Origin: Sediminicola sp035798135
Lineage (GTDB): Bacteria > Bacteroidota > Bacteroidia > Flavobacteriales > Flavobacteriaceae
Direction of reading: 5' to 3'
DNA: 64,000 nt
Assembly: GCA_035798135.1 (NCBI GenBank)
Contig: JAPFBR010000002.1
Span: 124,001 to 188,000, forward strand
This document shows, in pieces, positions 35,272 through 44,769 of this stretch; within the stretch, counting starts at the first letter, position 1, and each line of letters opens with the position of its first letter. The notes beneath the pieces are model-generated. The model made no database searches, was not told the DNA's origin, and was given only the letters and a program-made list of their open reading frames with translations. The translations under genes and the position numbers were made by a program.

Positions 35272-36465
35272 ATGTTCAAAAAAATAGGTCCAGGGGTATT
35301 GGTAGCAGCTGCTTTTATTGGTCCAGGCACCATTATGGCCTGTACATTGGCGGGAGTGCAATTTGGATTTACTTTATTATGGGCAATGCTTCTTTCCATT
35401 ATTGCTACCATTGTATTACAGGAGATGTCAGCTAGACTAGGGATTATAACCCAAAGAGGACTAGCGGACGTTATTAAGGAACAGGTTCAAATCCCAGTTT
35501 TTCGCTATTTGGTGCTGGGCATTATTTTAGGTGCTATTGTCATTGGAAACACAGCCTATGAAGGAGGCAATATTGGTGGTGCTACCTTAGGCCTGGAAGC
35601 TATATTCGGCAATGAATATGTTTCGTATTATCCCTTTATCGTTGGTATTATAGCCTTTTTACTTTTGTATTTGGGTAATTATAAAATGTTGGAAAAAGTA
35701 TTGGTCACCTTGGTGATCATCATGAGCCTTTCCTTTCTACTTACAGCAATCATTACGAAGCCCAATCTAATGGAGGTATTCAAGGGTATGTTTGTACCTA
35801 CAATGCCGGAAAACAGCGTTTTTACGATTATTGCTTTGGTAGGAACAACCGTAGTGCCGTATAACTTGTTTTTACACGCTTCATTGGTCAGTGAAAAGTG
35901 GAAGAATAAAGAGGATTTAAAAACCGCGAGAAAAGACACTTTTATATCTTTAGCCGTGGGTGGAATGGTTTCCATGGCGATTATCATTGCGGCCACTACC
36001 ATCCCAGGAGGTGACATTTCTTCTGTACTGGATTTAGCTAAAGGCCTGGAGCCTTTGTACGGAAATGCCGCTAGGTATTTTATGGGAATAGGCTTGTTTG
36101 CAGCAGGCATTACCTCGGCCATTACAGCACCCCTTGCCGCTGCATATGTGGTCAATAGCTGTTTCGGATGGAATGCGGGTTTAAAAGATTTAAAATTTAA
36201 ACTGGTTTGGATGATCATTATTATTTTAGGGGTCCTATCACTGACATTGGGTATTTCACCGATTGAAATATTAAAATTTGCCCAAGTGGCCAATGGTCTG
36301 TTATTACCGATTATAGCTATATTTTTATTGTGGGTGGCCAATAAAGTTGCGGTTATGGGAGTCTATAAAAATTCAACCGCTCAAAATGTATTGGCTATTT
36401 TTATAATCCTATTGGTGGTAATTTTAGGATTGAAGAGCATATTAAAAGTAATTGGACTTTTTTAA
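35272..36465 (+). CDS. Nramp-like transporter lacking the metal-binding residues
   Basis: A 397-residue, roughly 11-segment transporter of the Nramp (SLC11) fold. True metal transporters have D-P-G-N in helix 1 and M-P-H-N in helix 6. Here these read G17-P-G-T20 and V195-P-Y-N198, so the aspartate, asparagine, methionine and histidine around the metal are all replaced. Manganese or iron transport is therefore unlikely. B. subtilis YcsG, encoded beside the oxoprolinase genes ycsF-kipI-kipA, is a known parallel of this arrangement. The gene ends exactly where pxpA begins, which points to import of 5-oxoproline or a related compound. Confidence 0.88.
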   Translation: MFKKIGPGVLVAAAFIGPGTIMACTLAGVQFGFTLLWAMLLSIIATIVLQEMSARLGIITQRGLADVIKEQVQIPVFRYLVLGIILGAIVIGNTAYEGGNIGGATLGLEAIFGNEYVSYYPFIVGIIAFLLLYLGNYKMLEKVLVTLVIIMSLSFLLTAIITKPNLMEVFKGMFVPTMPENSVFTIIALVGTTVVPYNLFLHASLVSEKWKNKEDLKTARKDTFISLAVGGMVSMAIIIAATTIPGGDISSVLDLAKGLEPLYGNAARYFMGIGLFAAGITSAITAPLAAAYVVNSCFGWNAGLKDLKFKLVWMIIIILGVLSLTLGISPIEILKFAQVANGLLLPIIAIFLLWVANKVAVMGVYKNSTAQNVLAIFIILLVVILGLKSILKVIGLF

Positions 36466-37209
36466 ATGGAGAAGAATTTTATAGATATCAACTGCGATGT
36501 AGGGGAAGGAATAGGCAATGAGGAAAAACTATTTCCTTTCATATCATCTTGTAATATTGCTTGTGGTGGGCATGCTGGAGATGAGGATATCATGAAGAAA
36601 ATTGTGGTTTTGGCCAATAAGTATCAGGTAAAGGTAGGAGCCCATCCATCTTATCCAGACAAGGAAAATTTTGGCAGGGTATCTTTAACTTTATCCCCAT
36701 CCCTTCTAAAAGCGACCATTTTGGAGCAGGTAGCTAAATTAATCCCCATTTTGGAAGAAGAGGGGATGATACTACACCATATCAAGGCTCATGGAGCCCT
36801 ATATAACGATGTTGCCAAGGATAAAGCATTGGCTACGGTTTTTTTGGATGCTGTAGAACAATATAAAACAGGAACATTTATTTATGTTCCCTTTGGATCC
36901 ATTTTAGAAATTGAGGCTAAAAGACGAGGTTTTAAAATAAAGCTGGAGGCTTTTGGTGATAGAAACTATAATTTAGACTTTACTTTAGTTTCGAGAAACA
37001 AACCCAATGCCGTAATCCATGATCCTAAATCTGTTTTGTGGCATATTATAGGAATGGTGAAAAATAATAGTGTAAAAACAATGGAAGGGGAGGATCTAAA
37101 AATTAATGCAGAAACCTATTGTATTCATGGTGACACGCCTACAGCATTACAAATTTTAGCGTATCTTTCAGAAGAATTGCCCAACAATCAGATCTATATA
37201 AAAAAGTGA
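36466..37209 (+). CDS. pxpA: 5-oxoprolinase subunit A (LamB/YcsF family)
   Basis: A 247-residue protein of the LamB/YcsF family. It starts with I-D-I-N-C-D-V-G-E-G, the family opening, followed by N-I-A-C-G-G-H-A-G near residue 29 and H-I-K-A-H-G-A-L-Y near 105. H-G-D-T near residue 224 closes the active site. With PxpB and PxpC it forms the prokaryotic ATP-dependent 5-oxoprolinase that opens cyclic 5-oxoproline to glutamate, repairing a harmful by-product of glutamine and glutathione. No spacer separates it from the transporter gene, and it overlaps pxpB by 4 bases. Confidence 0.95.
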   Translation: MEKNFIDINCDVGEGIGNEEKLFPFISSCNIACGGHAGDEDIMKKIVVLANKYQVKVGAHPSYPDKENFGRVSLTLSPSLLKATILEQVAKLIPILEEEGMILHHIKAHGALYNDVAKDKALATVFLDAVEQYKTGTFIYVPFGSILEIEAKRRGFKIKLEAFGDRNYNLDFTLVSRNKPNAVIHDPKSVLWHIIGMVKNNSVKTMEGEDLKINAETYCIHGDTPTALQILAYLSEELPNNQIYIKK

Positions 37210-37943
37210 GCTCCTTTACAATTTCCATACGCCCATTTGGGGATTTTGCTATACTAGTAGAATGGCCCAATAAAGTTGAAGAGCAGATCTTGAACGATAT
37301 CCTTCATTTCATTCACCATTTAAAAGTCAATCACTTAAATGAAAAAGAATGGGAAATGGTGCCAGCCTATAACTCTTTGGCCCTTATTCACCGGGAAGGT
37401 AAAATCGATTATAAAACCTTTAGCAAAGATTTGGAAGAATGGTATTCCCAAAAATCCGGAGATCATGTGGTAGAAAAATTTCAATGGGAACTACCGGTTT
37501 GCTATGAAGGGGAGTTTGCTGTTGATTTAAAGGAGGTGGCCGAAAAATTGGGTATGGCCCCAGCGGAAGTGATTTCCTTGCATACAAGTCATGTTTATAC
37601 GGTCTATGGGATTGGTTTTCTTCCCGGGTTCATGTATTTGGGAGGATTGCCTTCTTCCTTGGAAATCGTTAGGAGGGAAACTCCTAGGTTAAAAGTTGCA
37701 CAGGGTTCAGTTGGGCTAGCAGGTAAACAAACGGGAATATACCCTCAAGAATCACCCGGAGGCTGGAATATAATTGGGAATTGTCCCGTTCCTCTATTTA
37801 ATAAAGACAATGAAAATCCTTGTTTTGTAAATGTTGGGGATAAGATAAAATTTTATGCCATTACCAAAGGGCAGTATGACCTTCTTAAAATACAGGGAGA
37901 AGTCGGGATTTATAAATTAAAAAAAACTAAGGTGGATGCTTAA
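37206..37943 (+). CDS. pxpB: 5-oxoprolinase subunit B (KipI/allophanate hydrolase subunit 1 family)
   Basis: A 245-residue protein of the KipI-like family. The hallmark is G-F-L-P-G-F-M-Y-L-G-G near residue 138, followed by P-R-L-K-V-A-Q-G-S-V-G-L-A-G near 158 and S-P-G-G-W near 182. PxpB and PxpC together form the ATP-dependent part of 5-oxoprolinase; KipI of B. subtilis is also known as an inhibitor of sporulation kinase A, a role not expected here. The start is GTG at 37206 inside the end of pxpA (GTGA overlap), and it overlaps pxpC by 8 bases. Confidence 0.94.
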   Translation: MSSFTISIRPFGDFAILVEWPNKVEEQILNDILHFIHHLKVNHLNEKEWEMVPAYNSLALIHREGKIDYKTFSKDLEEWYSQKSGDHVVEKFQWELPVCYEGEFAVDLKEVAEKLGMAPAEVISLHTSHVYTVYGIGFLPGFMYLGGLPSSLEIVRRETPRLKVAQGSVGLAGKQTGIYPQESPGGWNIIGNCPVPLFNKDNENPCFVNVGDKIKFYAITKGQYDLLKIQGEVGIYKLKKTKVDA

Positions 37944-38775
37944 GGTTATAAAGTCTGGTTTTTTTACCACCGTCCAGGATTTGGGTAGGTTTAATTATAG
38001 GAACAAAGGGGTTCCCGTTAGTGGTGTAATGGACTCTTTTTCCTACGCCATGCTGAATATGTTGCTGGAAAATGATAGAAAGGATGCAGTACTGGAAATT
38101 ACAATGACCGGACCCACATTGGAATTTGAGCTGGATACCTATATTGTGGCTGGGGGCGCAGAGCTATCCATGAACTTAAATGACCAACCTATAAAAAATT
38201 TCAAGGTTTATAAGGTTAAGGCGGGGGATGTGGTTTCTTTTGGAAAATTGGAGCATGGATTAAGATCGTATCTCGCCATAAAGGATGGTTTTAAAACCCC
38301 ACTGATTTTGGGAAGTAGATCGTACTTTAAACCTTTGACCATTTCATCCCGGATTAAGGATTTTGATCAGTTGCCTTACGATGAATGTCAAGACTTTTCA
38401 CCAAAATTGCAGGAATTAAAAGCACATTCTTTACTTAAAGAAACAGTTTTGGAGGTTTTTGAAGGACCGGAATACAACTTGTTGACGGACCAACAAAAGC
38501 AGGCTTTATTTGGTAGTGATTTTACGGTAGCCAAAGAAAATAACCGAATGGCATATCAGCTCAATGAGATCATTGAAGGGCATACTATTTCCATGCTGAC
38601 CTCGGCCACGCTCCCTGGAACCGTTCAGCTTACCCCTTTCGGAAAATTGTTAATTTTGATGAAGGATGGACAGACCACTGGGGGCTATCCGCGTATCTTA
38701 CAGCTTTCGGAAAGGGCGATTTCAACCCTTGCCCAAAAGCGATATGGGGATGAGCTATCTTTTAAACAGATTTAA
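37936..38775 (+). CDS. pxpC: 5-oxoprolinase subunit C (biotin-dependent carboxylase-like, KipA family)
   Basis: A 279-residue protein of the allophanate hydrolase subunit 2/KipA family. Typical segments are G-V-P-V-S-G-V-M-D near residues 25-33, G-A-E-L near 74, and P-G-T-V-Q-L-T-P near 225 followed by T-T-G-G-Y-P. It is the partner of PxpB in the 5-oxoprolinase complex and is a little shorter than the E. coli protein. It is the last gene of the DUF2891-Nramp-pxpABC operon. The gap to the convergent aldehyde dehydrogenase gene is 102 bases and shows only weak pairing, no clear terminator. Confidence 0.94.
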   Translation: MLKVIKSGFFTTVQDLGRFNYRNKGVPVSGVMDSFSYAMLNMLLENDRKDAVLEITMTGPTLEFELDTYIVAGGAELSMNLNDQPIKNFKVYKVKAGDVVSFGKLEHGLRSYLAIKDGFKTPLILGSRSYFKPLTISSRIKDFDQLPYDECQDFSPKLQELKAHSLLKETVLEVFEGPEYNLLTDQQKQALFGSDFTVAKENNRMAYQLNEIIEGHTISMLTSATLPGTVQLTPFGKLLILMKDGQTTGGYPRILQLSERAISTLAQKRYGDELSFKQI

Positions 38776-38877
38776 CCATAAAATCCTAACAAAAATCTTC
38801 AAAGGTTACCATATTTGGCTATAAACCACTATGGCCCTTAAGGTTATTAAAAACTCCTTAGAGCCCAAAAACGGCCA

Positions 38878-40257
38878 TTATAGTAGGCTTTTTAATTTTT
38901 TGGCATATTTGATTGGCAATGAATAAGGCGGATATCTAAAAGGCACATCCAACCAATTTGCCCTATGGACAATAGCTTTATGGTGTGAAAATAGATTAAA
39001 GCTGGTTTTGCCGTGGTAGGCACCTATACCACTGCCACCAACCCCGCCAAAAGGCAATTTTTTGTTCGCCACCTGAATGACCGTATCGTTAATTGCACCA
39101 CCACCAAAACTGTATTTTTGGATGATTTTATTTTGAAATGCAGTGTTGTTCGAGAAAACATAGGCAGCCAAAGGCTTGCCATATTTCTGTATCACACGAT
39201 GGATATCATCTTCACTTTCATAGGAAAGAATCGGCAGGATAGGACCAAATATTTCACCTTGCATCAATTTGCTATCCAAGTGGGGCTCATCCACCAATGT
39301 AGGGGATATGAAATTATCTTCAGAATCGGTTTCACCCCCATAAAGGATTTTTTCCCCGAGTAACATATTTTTTAAATTATTGAAATGTGCTGCGCTCACT
39401 GTTCGGGCATAATCACCAGAGCTCTTTGAATTTTCCCCATATGCCTCTTTGATCATTTTAATTAGCGAGGCTATAAAAGCCTCCTTTTTGGTTTTGTTCA
39501 CCAATATATAATCTGGAGCTATACATGTTTGCCCGGCATTTAAAAACTTGCCCCAACATATTCTTTTTGCAGCAAGCTCCAACGAGCTGCTCCCATCTAC
39601 AATACATGGGTTTTTTCCTCCCAATTCCAATGTGACCGGGGTAAGATGTTTGGCTGCACTTTCATATACAATTTGCCCTACCCGAGTACTTCCCGTAAAA
39701 AAGATATAATCCCACTTTTCTTTTAGGAGTTCTTGGGATACCTCTACACCACCTTCAATCACCGCTATATGTTCTTTTGGAAATACGGCATCTATAATAC
39801 TTCCAATTATTTTTGAGGTGTTCGGGGTGATTTCCGAAGGTTTTATTACTACAGTATTTCCTGCGGCAATGGCGCCAACCAAAGGTAAAAGTGCTAATTG
39901 GAAAGGATAGTTCCAGGGAGCAATGATTAGAACGGTGCCATAGGGTTCCTTATAAATTTTATCTGTCGAGGGGAAATTCAGCCAAGAGGAGGATACCTTT
40001 GTCGGCTTGGCCCATGAATTTAAATTTCTTAAGACCAATTTTAATTCCGCCAATACAAACTGGGTTTCGGTAGCCAACGTTTCAAAATGTGGTTTTTTAA
40101 AGTCTGCGTAAATAGCTTCACAAATAGCATCCTCCCGTGCAACAATCTCCTTTTGGAGCCTTTGTAGCGCCTCCTTCCTAAAGGAAAGATCTTTTGTCCC
40201 TTGGGTCGAAAAAAAATTGCGTTGTGCTTGTATGGTATCTGTTACCGTAGTTGTCAT
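38878..40257 (-). CDS. Aldehyde dehydrogenase family protein (class 3-like)
   Basis: A 459-residue NAD(P)-dependent aldehyde dehydrogenase. The general base is E211 in L-E-L-G-G-K, and the nucleophile is C245 in G-Q-T-C-I-A-P. P-W-N-Y-P-F near residue 114 and F-T-G-S near 187 hold the cofactor. The short length and lack of an N-terminal extension resemble class 3 and fatty aldehyde dehydrogenases or bacterial coniferyl aldehyde dehydrogenases. The C-terminal F-R-Y-P-P-Y also fits. It oxidises medium- or long-chain or aromatic aldehydes to acids. It stands alone and is divergent from the ilv block. Confidence 0.92.
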   Translation of the reverse strand: MTTTVTDTIQAQRNFFSTQGTKDLSFRKEALQRLQKEIVAREDAICEAIYADFKKPHFETLATETQFVLAELKLVLRNLNSWAKPTKVSSSWLNFPSTDKIYKEPYGTVLIIAPWNYPFQLALLPLVGAIAAGNTVVIKPSEITPNTSKIIGSIIDAVFPKEHIAVIEGGVEVSQELLKEKWDYIFFTGSTRVGQIVYESAAKHLTPVTLELGGKNPCIVDGSSSLELAAKRICWGKFLNAGQTCIAPDYILVNKTKKEAFIASLIKMIKEAYGENSKSSGDYARTVSAAHFNNLKNMLLGEKILYGGETDSEDNFISPTLVDEPHLDSKLMQGEIFGPILPILSYESEDDIHRVIQKYGKPLAAYVFSNNTAFQNKIIQKYSFGGGAINDTVIQVANKKLPFGGVGGSGIGAYHGKTSFNLFSHHKAIVHRANWLDVPFRYPPYSLPIKYAKKLKSLL

Positions 40258-40610
40258 ATCGAAAAATAATAAAATATCGGGTTAATTATCGGGCAGTAGT
40301 ATTAGCACTACAAGCTAATCAAAAAACAATTCCAAAGAAAATAGAAATTACATTTTGATCTGAAGTGTATTTCGGAGTTTTATTTATGGATTATAATTTA
40401 TGGTATCAACGTCAGTATGTGTATTATTAAAATAGTTGGATATGATAGGAATTGCATGTTCAATATATTGACAATCAGAAAGATAAGTGGTTTATGATGT
40501 TCTTGGATTTGAACCATGACACTTTGTTAAAAATTTGGGGTATATGAAACATTTATCTTTGAATGATAGAAGATTTACATAATAAATTAAGAATAGCAAT
40601 AAAAAGTTTA
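40258..40610. promoter_or_regulatory. Divergent gap between the aldehyde dehydrogenase gene and ilvD
   Basis: The 353 bases hold no supported gene. Near the right end TTTG (about 40535) and TATCTTG (about 40555) have the form of a weak -33/-7 pair. If used, transcription would start close to 40568, downstream of the first in-frame ATG and upstream of the chosen ilvD start at 40611. I see no T-box, leader peptide with isoleucine, leucine or valine codon runs, or recognisable riboswitch. Confidence 0.35.
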
Positions 40611-42287
40611 ATGGAGCTCAACAAATATAGTAAGAACGTAACACAAGATCCCACCCAACCTGCCGCTCAAGCCATGCTACACGCCATTGGACTTACCGAT
40701 GACGATTTGGCAAAACCGCTTATTGGAATAGGAAGTACAGGTTATGAAGGCAACCCGTGCAATATGCATTTAAACGATTTGGCCAAACATGTAAAAGAAG
40801 GGGTAAATGCAGGAGGGGCAGTTGGCTTAATATTCAATACGATCGGAGTAAGTGATGGTATTTCCATGGGGACCTTTGGAATGCGTTATTCCCTTCCTTC
40901 AAGGGATATTATTGCAGATTCTATGGAAACAGTGGTTCAGGCTATGAACTACGATGGTCTGGTAACTGTGGTTGGATGTGATAAGAACATGCCGGGAGCC
41001 CTTATGGCCATGATAAGATTGGATAGACCGTCCATATTGGTTTATGGAGGCACCATTGCTTCAGGCTGTCTAAACGGAAAGAAATTGGATGTGGTTTCTG
41101 CTTTTGAAGCTTGGGGGGAGAAGGTTGCAGGCACCATGAATGAAGAAGACTATAAAAGTGTTATCCACAATGCCTGTCCTGGAGCGGGAGCTTGCGGAGG
41201 AATGTATACTGCCAATACTATGGCCTCGGCCATTGAGGCATTGGGAATGGCCATGCCATACAATTCTTCCAATCCGGCAACAGGAAAGGAAAAGAAGGAT
41301 GATTGTATCAATTCAGGGAAGGCCCTTCAGAATTTATTGGAAAGGGATATCAAGCCAAGTGACATCATCACTAGGAAATCTTTCGAAAATGCCATTCGAT
41401 TGGTAACGGTACTCGGTGGTTCCACGAACGCGGTACTCCACTTTCTGGCCATAGCCAAGGCGGCGGAGATCGAATTTACCTTGGATGATTTCCAAAAGAT
41501 TAGTGATACCACTCCATTTTTGGCCGATCTTAAGCCTAGTGGGAAGTATTTGATGGAAGATGTACACCGGGTAGGTGGTACGCCGGCAGTTATGAAGTTT
41601 ATGTTGGAAAATGGGATGCTTCATGGGGATTGTTTAACCGTTACCGGGAAAACCATAGCTGAAAATCTTGCACAAGTACCCAGTCTTTCGCAAGGCCAAG
41701 ATGTGGTTAGGCCCTTGGATAATCCCATAAAGGCAACAGGCCATATTAGAATATTGTACGGAAACCTTGCGGAAGAGGGATCCGTAGCCAAAATAACCGG
41801 CAAGGAAGGATTGTATTTTTCCGGACCTGCCAAAGTATATGATGGCGAATTCCTAGCCAATGATGGGATACGCAATGGCGAGGTAAATAAAGGTGATGTA
41901 GTAGTTATCCGTTATGAAGGGCCAAAAGGAGGTCCTGGAATGCCTGAGATGTTGAAGCCTACGGCGGCTATAATGGGCGTCGGTCTTGGTAAAGACGTTG
42001 CATTGATCACCGACGGCAGATTTTCAGGAGGCACCCATGGTTTCGTTGTGGGGCACGTTGCTCCGGAAGCACAGGACGGAGGGACTATTGGGCTTCTAAA
42101 AGATGGGGATGTCGTCACCATTGATGCGGAAAAGAACAGTATTAGTGTAGCCCTTTCAGAGGAGGAAATCCAAGCCAGAAAGGCGAAATGGCAACAACCA
42201 CCACTAAAAGTCAGTAAAGGAAGTCTATACAAATATGCAAAAACGGTTTCATCTGCTTCACAAGGCTGTGTTACCGATGAATTTTAA
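40611..42287 (+). CDS. ilvD: Dihydroxy-acid dehydratase
   Basis: A 558-residue iron-sulfur dehydratase from the ATG at 40611. Cluster cysteines lie in G-N-P-C-N near residue 49, C-D-K-N near 122 and A-C-P-G-A-G-A-C-G-G near 190-199. It removes water from dihydroxy acids, giving the 2-oxo acid precursors of valine and isoleucine. The in-frame ATG at 40563 would add 16 residues not usual for the family, and the likely promoter lies so close to it that the later start is preferred. First gene of ilvDBNCA; 142 bases follow before ilvB. Confidence 0.96.
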   Translation: MELNKYSKNVTQDPTQPAAQAMLHAIGLTDDDLAKPLIGIGSTGYEGNPCNMHLNDLAKHVKEGVNAGGAVGLIFNTIGVSDGISMGTFGMRYSLPSRDIIADSMETVVQAMNYDGLVTVVGCDKNMPGALMAMIRLDRPSILVYGGTIASGCLNGKKLDVVSAFEAWGEKVAGTMNEEDYKSVIHNACPGAGACGGMYTANTMASAIEALGMAMPYNSSNPATGKEKKDDCINSGKALQNLLERDIKPSDIITRKSFENAIRLVTVLGGSTNAVLHFLAIAKAAEIEFTLDDFQKISDTTPFLADLKPSGKYLMEDVHRVGGTPAVMKFMLENGMLHGDCLTVTGKTIAENLAQVPSLSQGQDVVRPLDNPIKATGHIRILYGNLAEEGSVAKITGKEGLYFSGPAKVYDGEFLANDGIRNGEVNKGDVVVIRYEGPKGGPGMPEMLKPTAAIMGVGLGKDVALITDGRFSGGTHGFVVGHVAPEAQDGGTIGLLKDGDVVTIDAEKNSISVALSEEEIQARKAKWQQPPLKVSKGSLYKYAKTVSSASQGCVTDEF

Positions 42288-42429
42288 TAACCTGAATTAG
42301 GTGCAATCCTTATTGCAAAATAACATATCGATCTGGATGATGGATTTTGTAATAAAGGTTTGGTAAAAATAGTGTTTAATTAAAAATGCCCTAAACCCCT
42401 TAGTTGATTATAGGGATGGGGAGAGGCTT

Positions 42430-44166
42430 ATGGAAACAGTAAAAGAGAAAAAAACGCAGATACAAAGTAAGAAGGCCACCATTAAGATTAGCGGAGCTGA
42501 AGCGGTTATCCATTGTTTGTTGGCAGAAGGTGTGGATTTGATCTACGGATACCCGGGAGGGGCCATTATGCCTGTTTATGACGAATTGTATAAGTTTCAG
42601 GATAAATTGACCCACATACTTACTCGACACGAGCAAGGGGCAACCCATGCAGCACAAGGGTATGCCAGGGTCTCTGGTAAAGTAGGGGTTGCCATCGCTA
42701 CCTCAGGGCCGGGGGCTACAAATTTGGTGACAGGATTGGCAGATGCACAGATAGATTCTACGCCTTTGGTATGTATTACAGGACAGGTTTCCCGACAATT
42801 ATTGGGATCCGATGCCTTTCAGGAAACCGATATTATTGGGATTTCCACTCCAGTGACCAAATGGAACTATCAGGTGACCGAGGCTTCTGAAATTCCAGAA
42901 ATATTGGCCAAGGCTTTTTATATTGCTAAATCAGGTCGTCCCGGACCAGTACTTATAGATATCACCAAAAATGCCCAGTTTGATGAACTGGATTTTAGTT
43001 ATGAACCCTGTAAAGCGGTGAGGAGCTATAATCCATTTCCAAAACCTGACATAAAGGCCATAGAGGCTGCTGCCAAATTGATCAATGAGGCAAAAAAGCC
43101 ATATATCATTTTTGGACAAGGGGTTATTTTAGGGGAAGCGGAGACACAATTGAAGGCGTTGGTCGAGAAAGCAGGCATTCCTGCCGCTTGGACCATTTTG
43201 GGACTTTCCGCAATGGATACCGACCATCCACTGAACGTGGGAATGGTTGGAATGCATGGAAATTATGGTCCCAACGTACTGACAAATGAATGTGATTTGC
43301 TGGTAGCCATAGGAATGCGTTTCGATGATAGGGTCACAGGGAATTTGAAAACCTATGCAAAACAAGCCAAGGTTATTCATTTTGAAATAGATCCGGCAGA
43401 AATAGATAAGAATGTAAAGGCAGATATAGCAGTATTGGGGAACGCAAAAGAAAGTTTAGCACTTTTATTGCCATTGATCAAGAAAAACTCACATGAATCT
43501 TGGCATCAGGAGTTTAAGAAAAAATATCAAATAGAATTTGATACCGTCATCAACAAGGACATTCATCCCACCAAGGAAGGGTTAACCATGGGTGAGGTCA
43601 TCGAACAGATCAATATTGCCTCTAAAAATAAGGCGGTAATTGTTTCTGATGTTGGCCAGCATCAGATGATTGCATGTAGATATGCGAAATTCAACCAATC
43701 CAAGAGCAATATTACTTCAGGTGGTTTGGGTACCATGGGATTTGCCCTACCAGCTGCAATTGGTGCTAAAATGGGGGCTATGGATAGGGAAGTAGTGGCT
43801 ATCATAGGAGATGGAGGTTACCAAATGACCATTCAGGAATTGGGCACCATATTCCAAAACAAGACCCCGGTTAAAATCGTGGTATTGAACAACGAGCATT
43901 TGGGCATGGTACGTCAATGGCAGGAACTGTTTTTTGATAAACGTTATGCTTCTACGGTTATGACCAACCCAGATTTTGTAAAGATTGCTGAGGGATATGA
44001 TATCAAAGCAAAAAGAGTGACTGAACGAAAGGATTTGGCTGCGGTTGTAACAGAAATGATAGCATCAAAAGATGCTTTTTTCTTGGAGGTAAAAGTGGAA
44101 CAGGAGGACAATGTATTCCCTATGATTCCAACAGGGGCTTCCGTTTCGGACATCAGGCTAAAATAG
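42430..44166 (+). CDS. ilvB: Acetolactate synthase large subunit
   Basis: A 578-residue ThDP enzyme. The N-terminal domain holds the catalytic glutamate in L-T-R-H-E-Q-G-A near residue 64. The C-terminal domain carries the cofactor motif G-D-G-G-Y-Q-M-T-I-Q-E-L near 462. It joins two pyruvates, or pyruvate and 2-oxobutanoate, in the first common step of valine, leucine and isoleucine synthesis. A central FAD-binding domain is expected. A purine-rich GGGAGAGG precedes the start by a few bases, unusually clear for this genome. It lies 56 bases before its regulatory subunit gene. Confidence 0.97.
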   Translation: METVKEKKTQIQSKKATIKISGAEAVIHCLLAEGVDLIYGYPGGAIMPVYDELYKFQDKLTHILTRHEQGATHAAQGYARVSGKVGVAIATSGPGATNLVTGLADAQIDSTPLVCITGQVSRQLLGSDAFQETDIIGISTPVTKWNYQVTEASEIPEILAKAFYIAKSGRPGPVLIDITKNAQFDELDFSYEPCKAVRSYNPFPKPDIKAIEAAAKLINEAKKPYIIFGQGVILGEAETQLKALVEKAGIPAAWTILGLSAMDTDHPLNVGMVGMHGNYGPNVLTNECDLLVAIGMRFDDRVTGNLKTYAKQAKVIHFEIDPAEIDKNVKADIAVLGNAKESLALLLPLIKKNSHESWHQEFKKKYQIEFDTVINKDIHPTKEGLTMGEVIEQINIASKNKAVIVSDVGQHQMIACRYAKFNQSKSNITSGGLGTMGFALPAAIGAKMGAMDREVVAIIGDGGYQMTIQELGTIFQNKTPVKIVVLNNEHLGMVRQWQELFFDKRYASTVMTNPDFVKIAEGYDIKAKRVTERKDLAAVVTEMIASKDAFFLEVKVEQEDNVFPMIPTGASVSDIRLK

Positions 44167-44222
44167 GCAGGGGATCAATTAAATCAATTAAGGTACTTCA
44201 TTGAAGGATTAAGAAATAAAGC

Positions 44223-44762
44223 ATGGAAAAAGAGTGGTTCACCATATCGGTATATTCAGAGAACAATGTTGGATTATTAAATAGGATATCTGGAATATTT
44301 TTAAAGAGACACATTAATATAGAAGGGTTAAATGTCTCAAAATCAGAAATTGAGGGCATTTCTAAATTTACTATTGTAGTCTATACGTCCCAAGAGTGGG
44401 TGCGCAAGATCGTAGGGCAGATAGAAAAGCAGATCGAAGTGATTAGGGCCTTTTATCACACTGATGAGGAAACCATTTATCAGGAGTCCGCCCTATTCAA
44501 AATTGCATCCAATTTATTGTTCGATGAACGACAGATACAAAATATCATTAAAGACAACAATGCACAGATTGTAACCGTATCAAGGGACTTTTTTGTCTTG
44601 GCAAAATCGGGGAGACGTTCCGAGATAGACGAAATGTACAGTGAATTAAAACCACATGGCATCATGCAGTTTGTGAGATCGGGAAGAATTGCCGTATCCA
44701 AAGCGGAAATGCAGATCTCTGCCTTGTTGCAAGAATTTCAAACAACAACCAATAATCAATAA
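44223..44762 (+). CDS. ilvN: Acetolactate synthase small (regulatory) subunit
   Basis: A 179-residue ACT-domain protein. The first ACT domain (about 5-80) has the pattern N-N-V-G-L-L-N-R-I-S-G-I-F and I-N-I-E-G-L. A second, ACT-like C-terminal domain with R-S-G-R-I-A-V follows. It stimulates the IlvB catalytic subunit and gives valine feedback inhibition. Its place between ilvB and ilvC makes the assignment secure. A small hairpin (44770-44785) lies in the 42-base gap before ilvC. Confidence 0.95.
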   Translation: MEKEWFTISVYSENNVGLLNRISGIFLKRHINIEGLNVSKSEIEGISKFTIVVYTSQEWVRKIVGQIEKQIEVIRAFYHTDEETIYQESALFKIASNLLFDERQIQNIIKDNNAQIVTVSRDFFVLAKSGRRSEIDEMYSELKPHGIMQFVRSGRIAVSKAEMQISALLQEFQTTTNNQ

Positions 44763-44769
44763 AAATCAC

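Noticed and set aside
35679..36341. 220-codon minus-strand open frame opposite the Nramp-like gene
   Set aside because: Membrane protein codons often leave long open frames on the other strand. No motif or start signal supports it.
40563..40610. Earlier ATG for ilvD
   Set aside because: It adds 16 residues not expected in the family, and the likely promoter elements would place the transcript start at or after this codon.
40258..42429. Leader peptide attenuation, T-box or riboswitch before ilvD or ilvB
   Set aside because: I found no run of Ile/Leu/Val codons in a short leader frame and no conserved riboswitch or T-box core.
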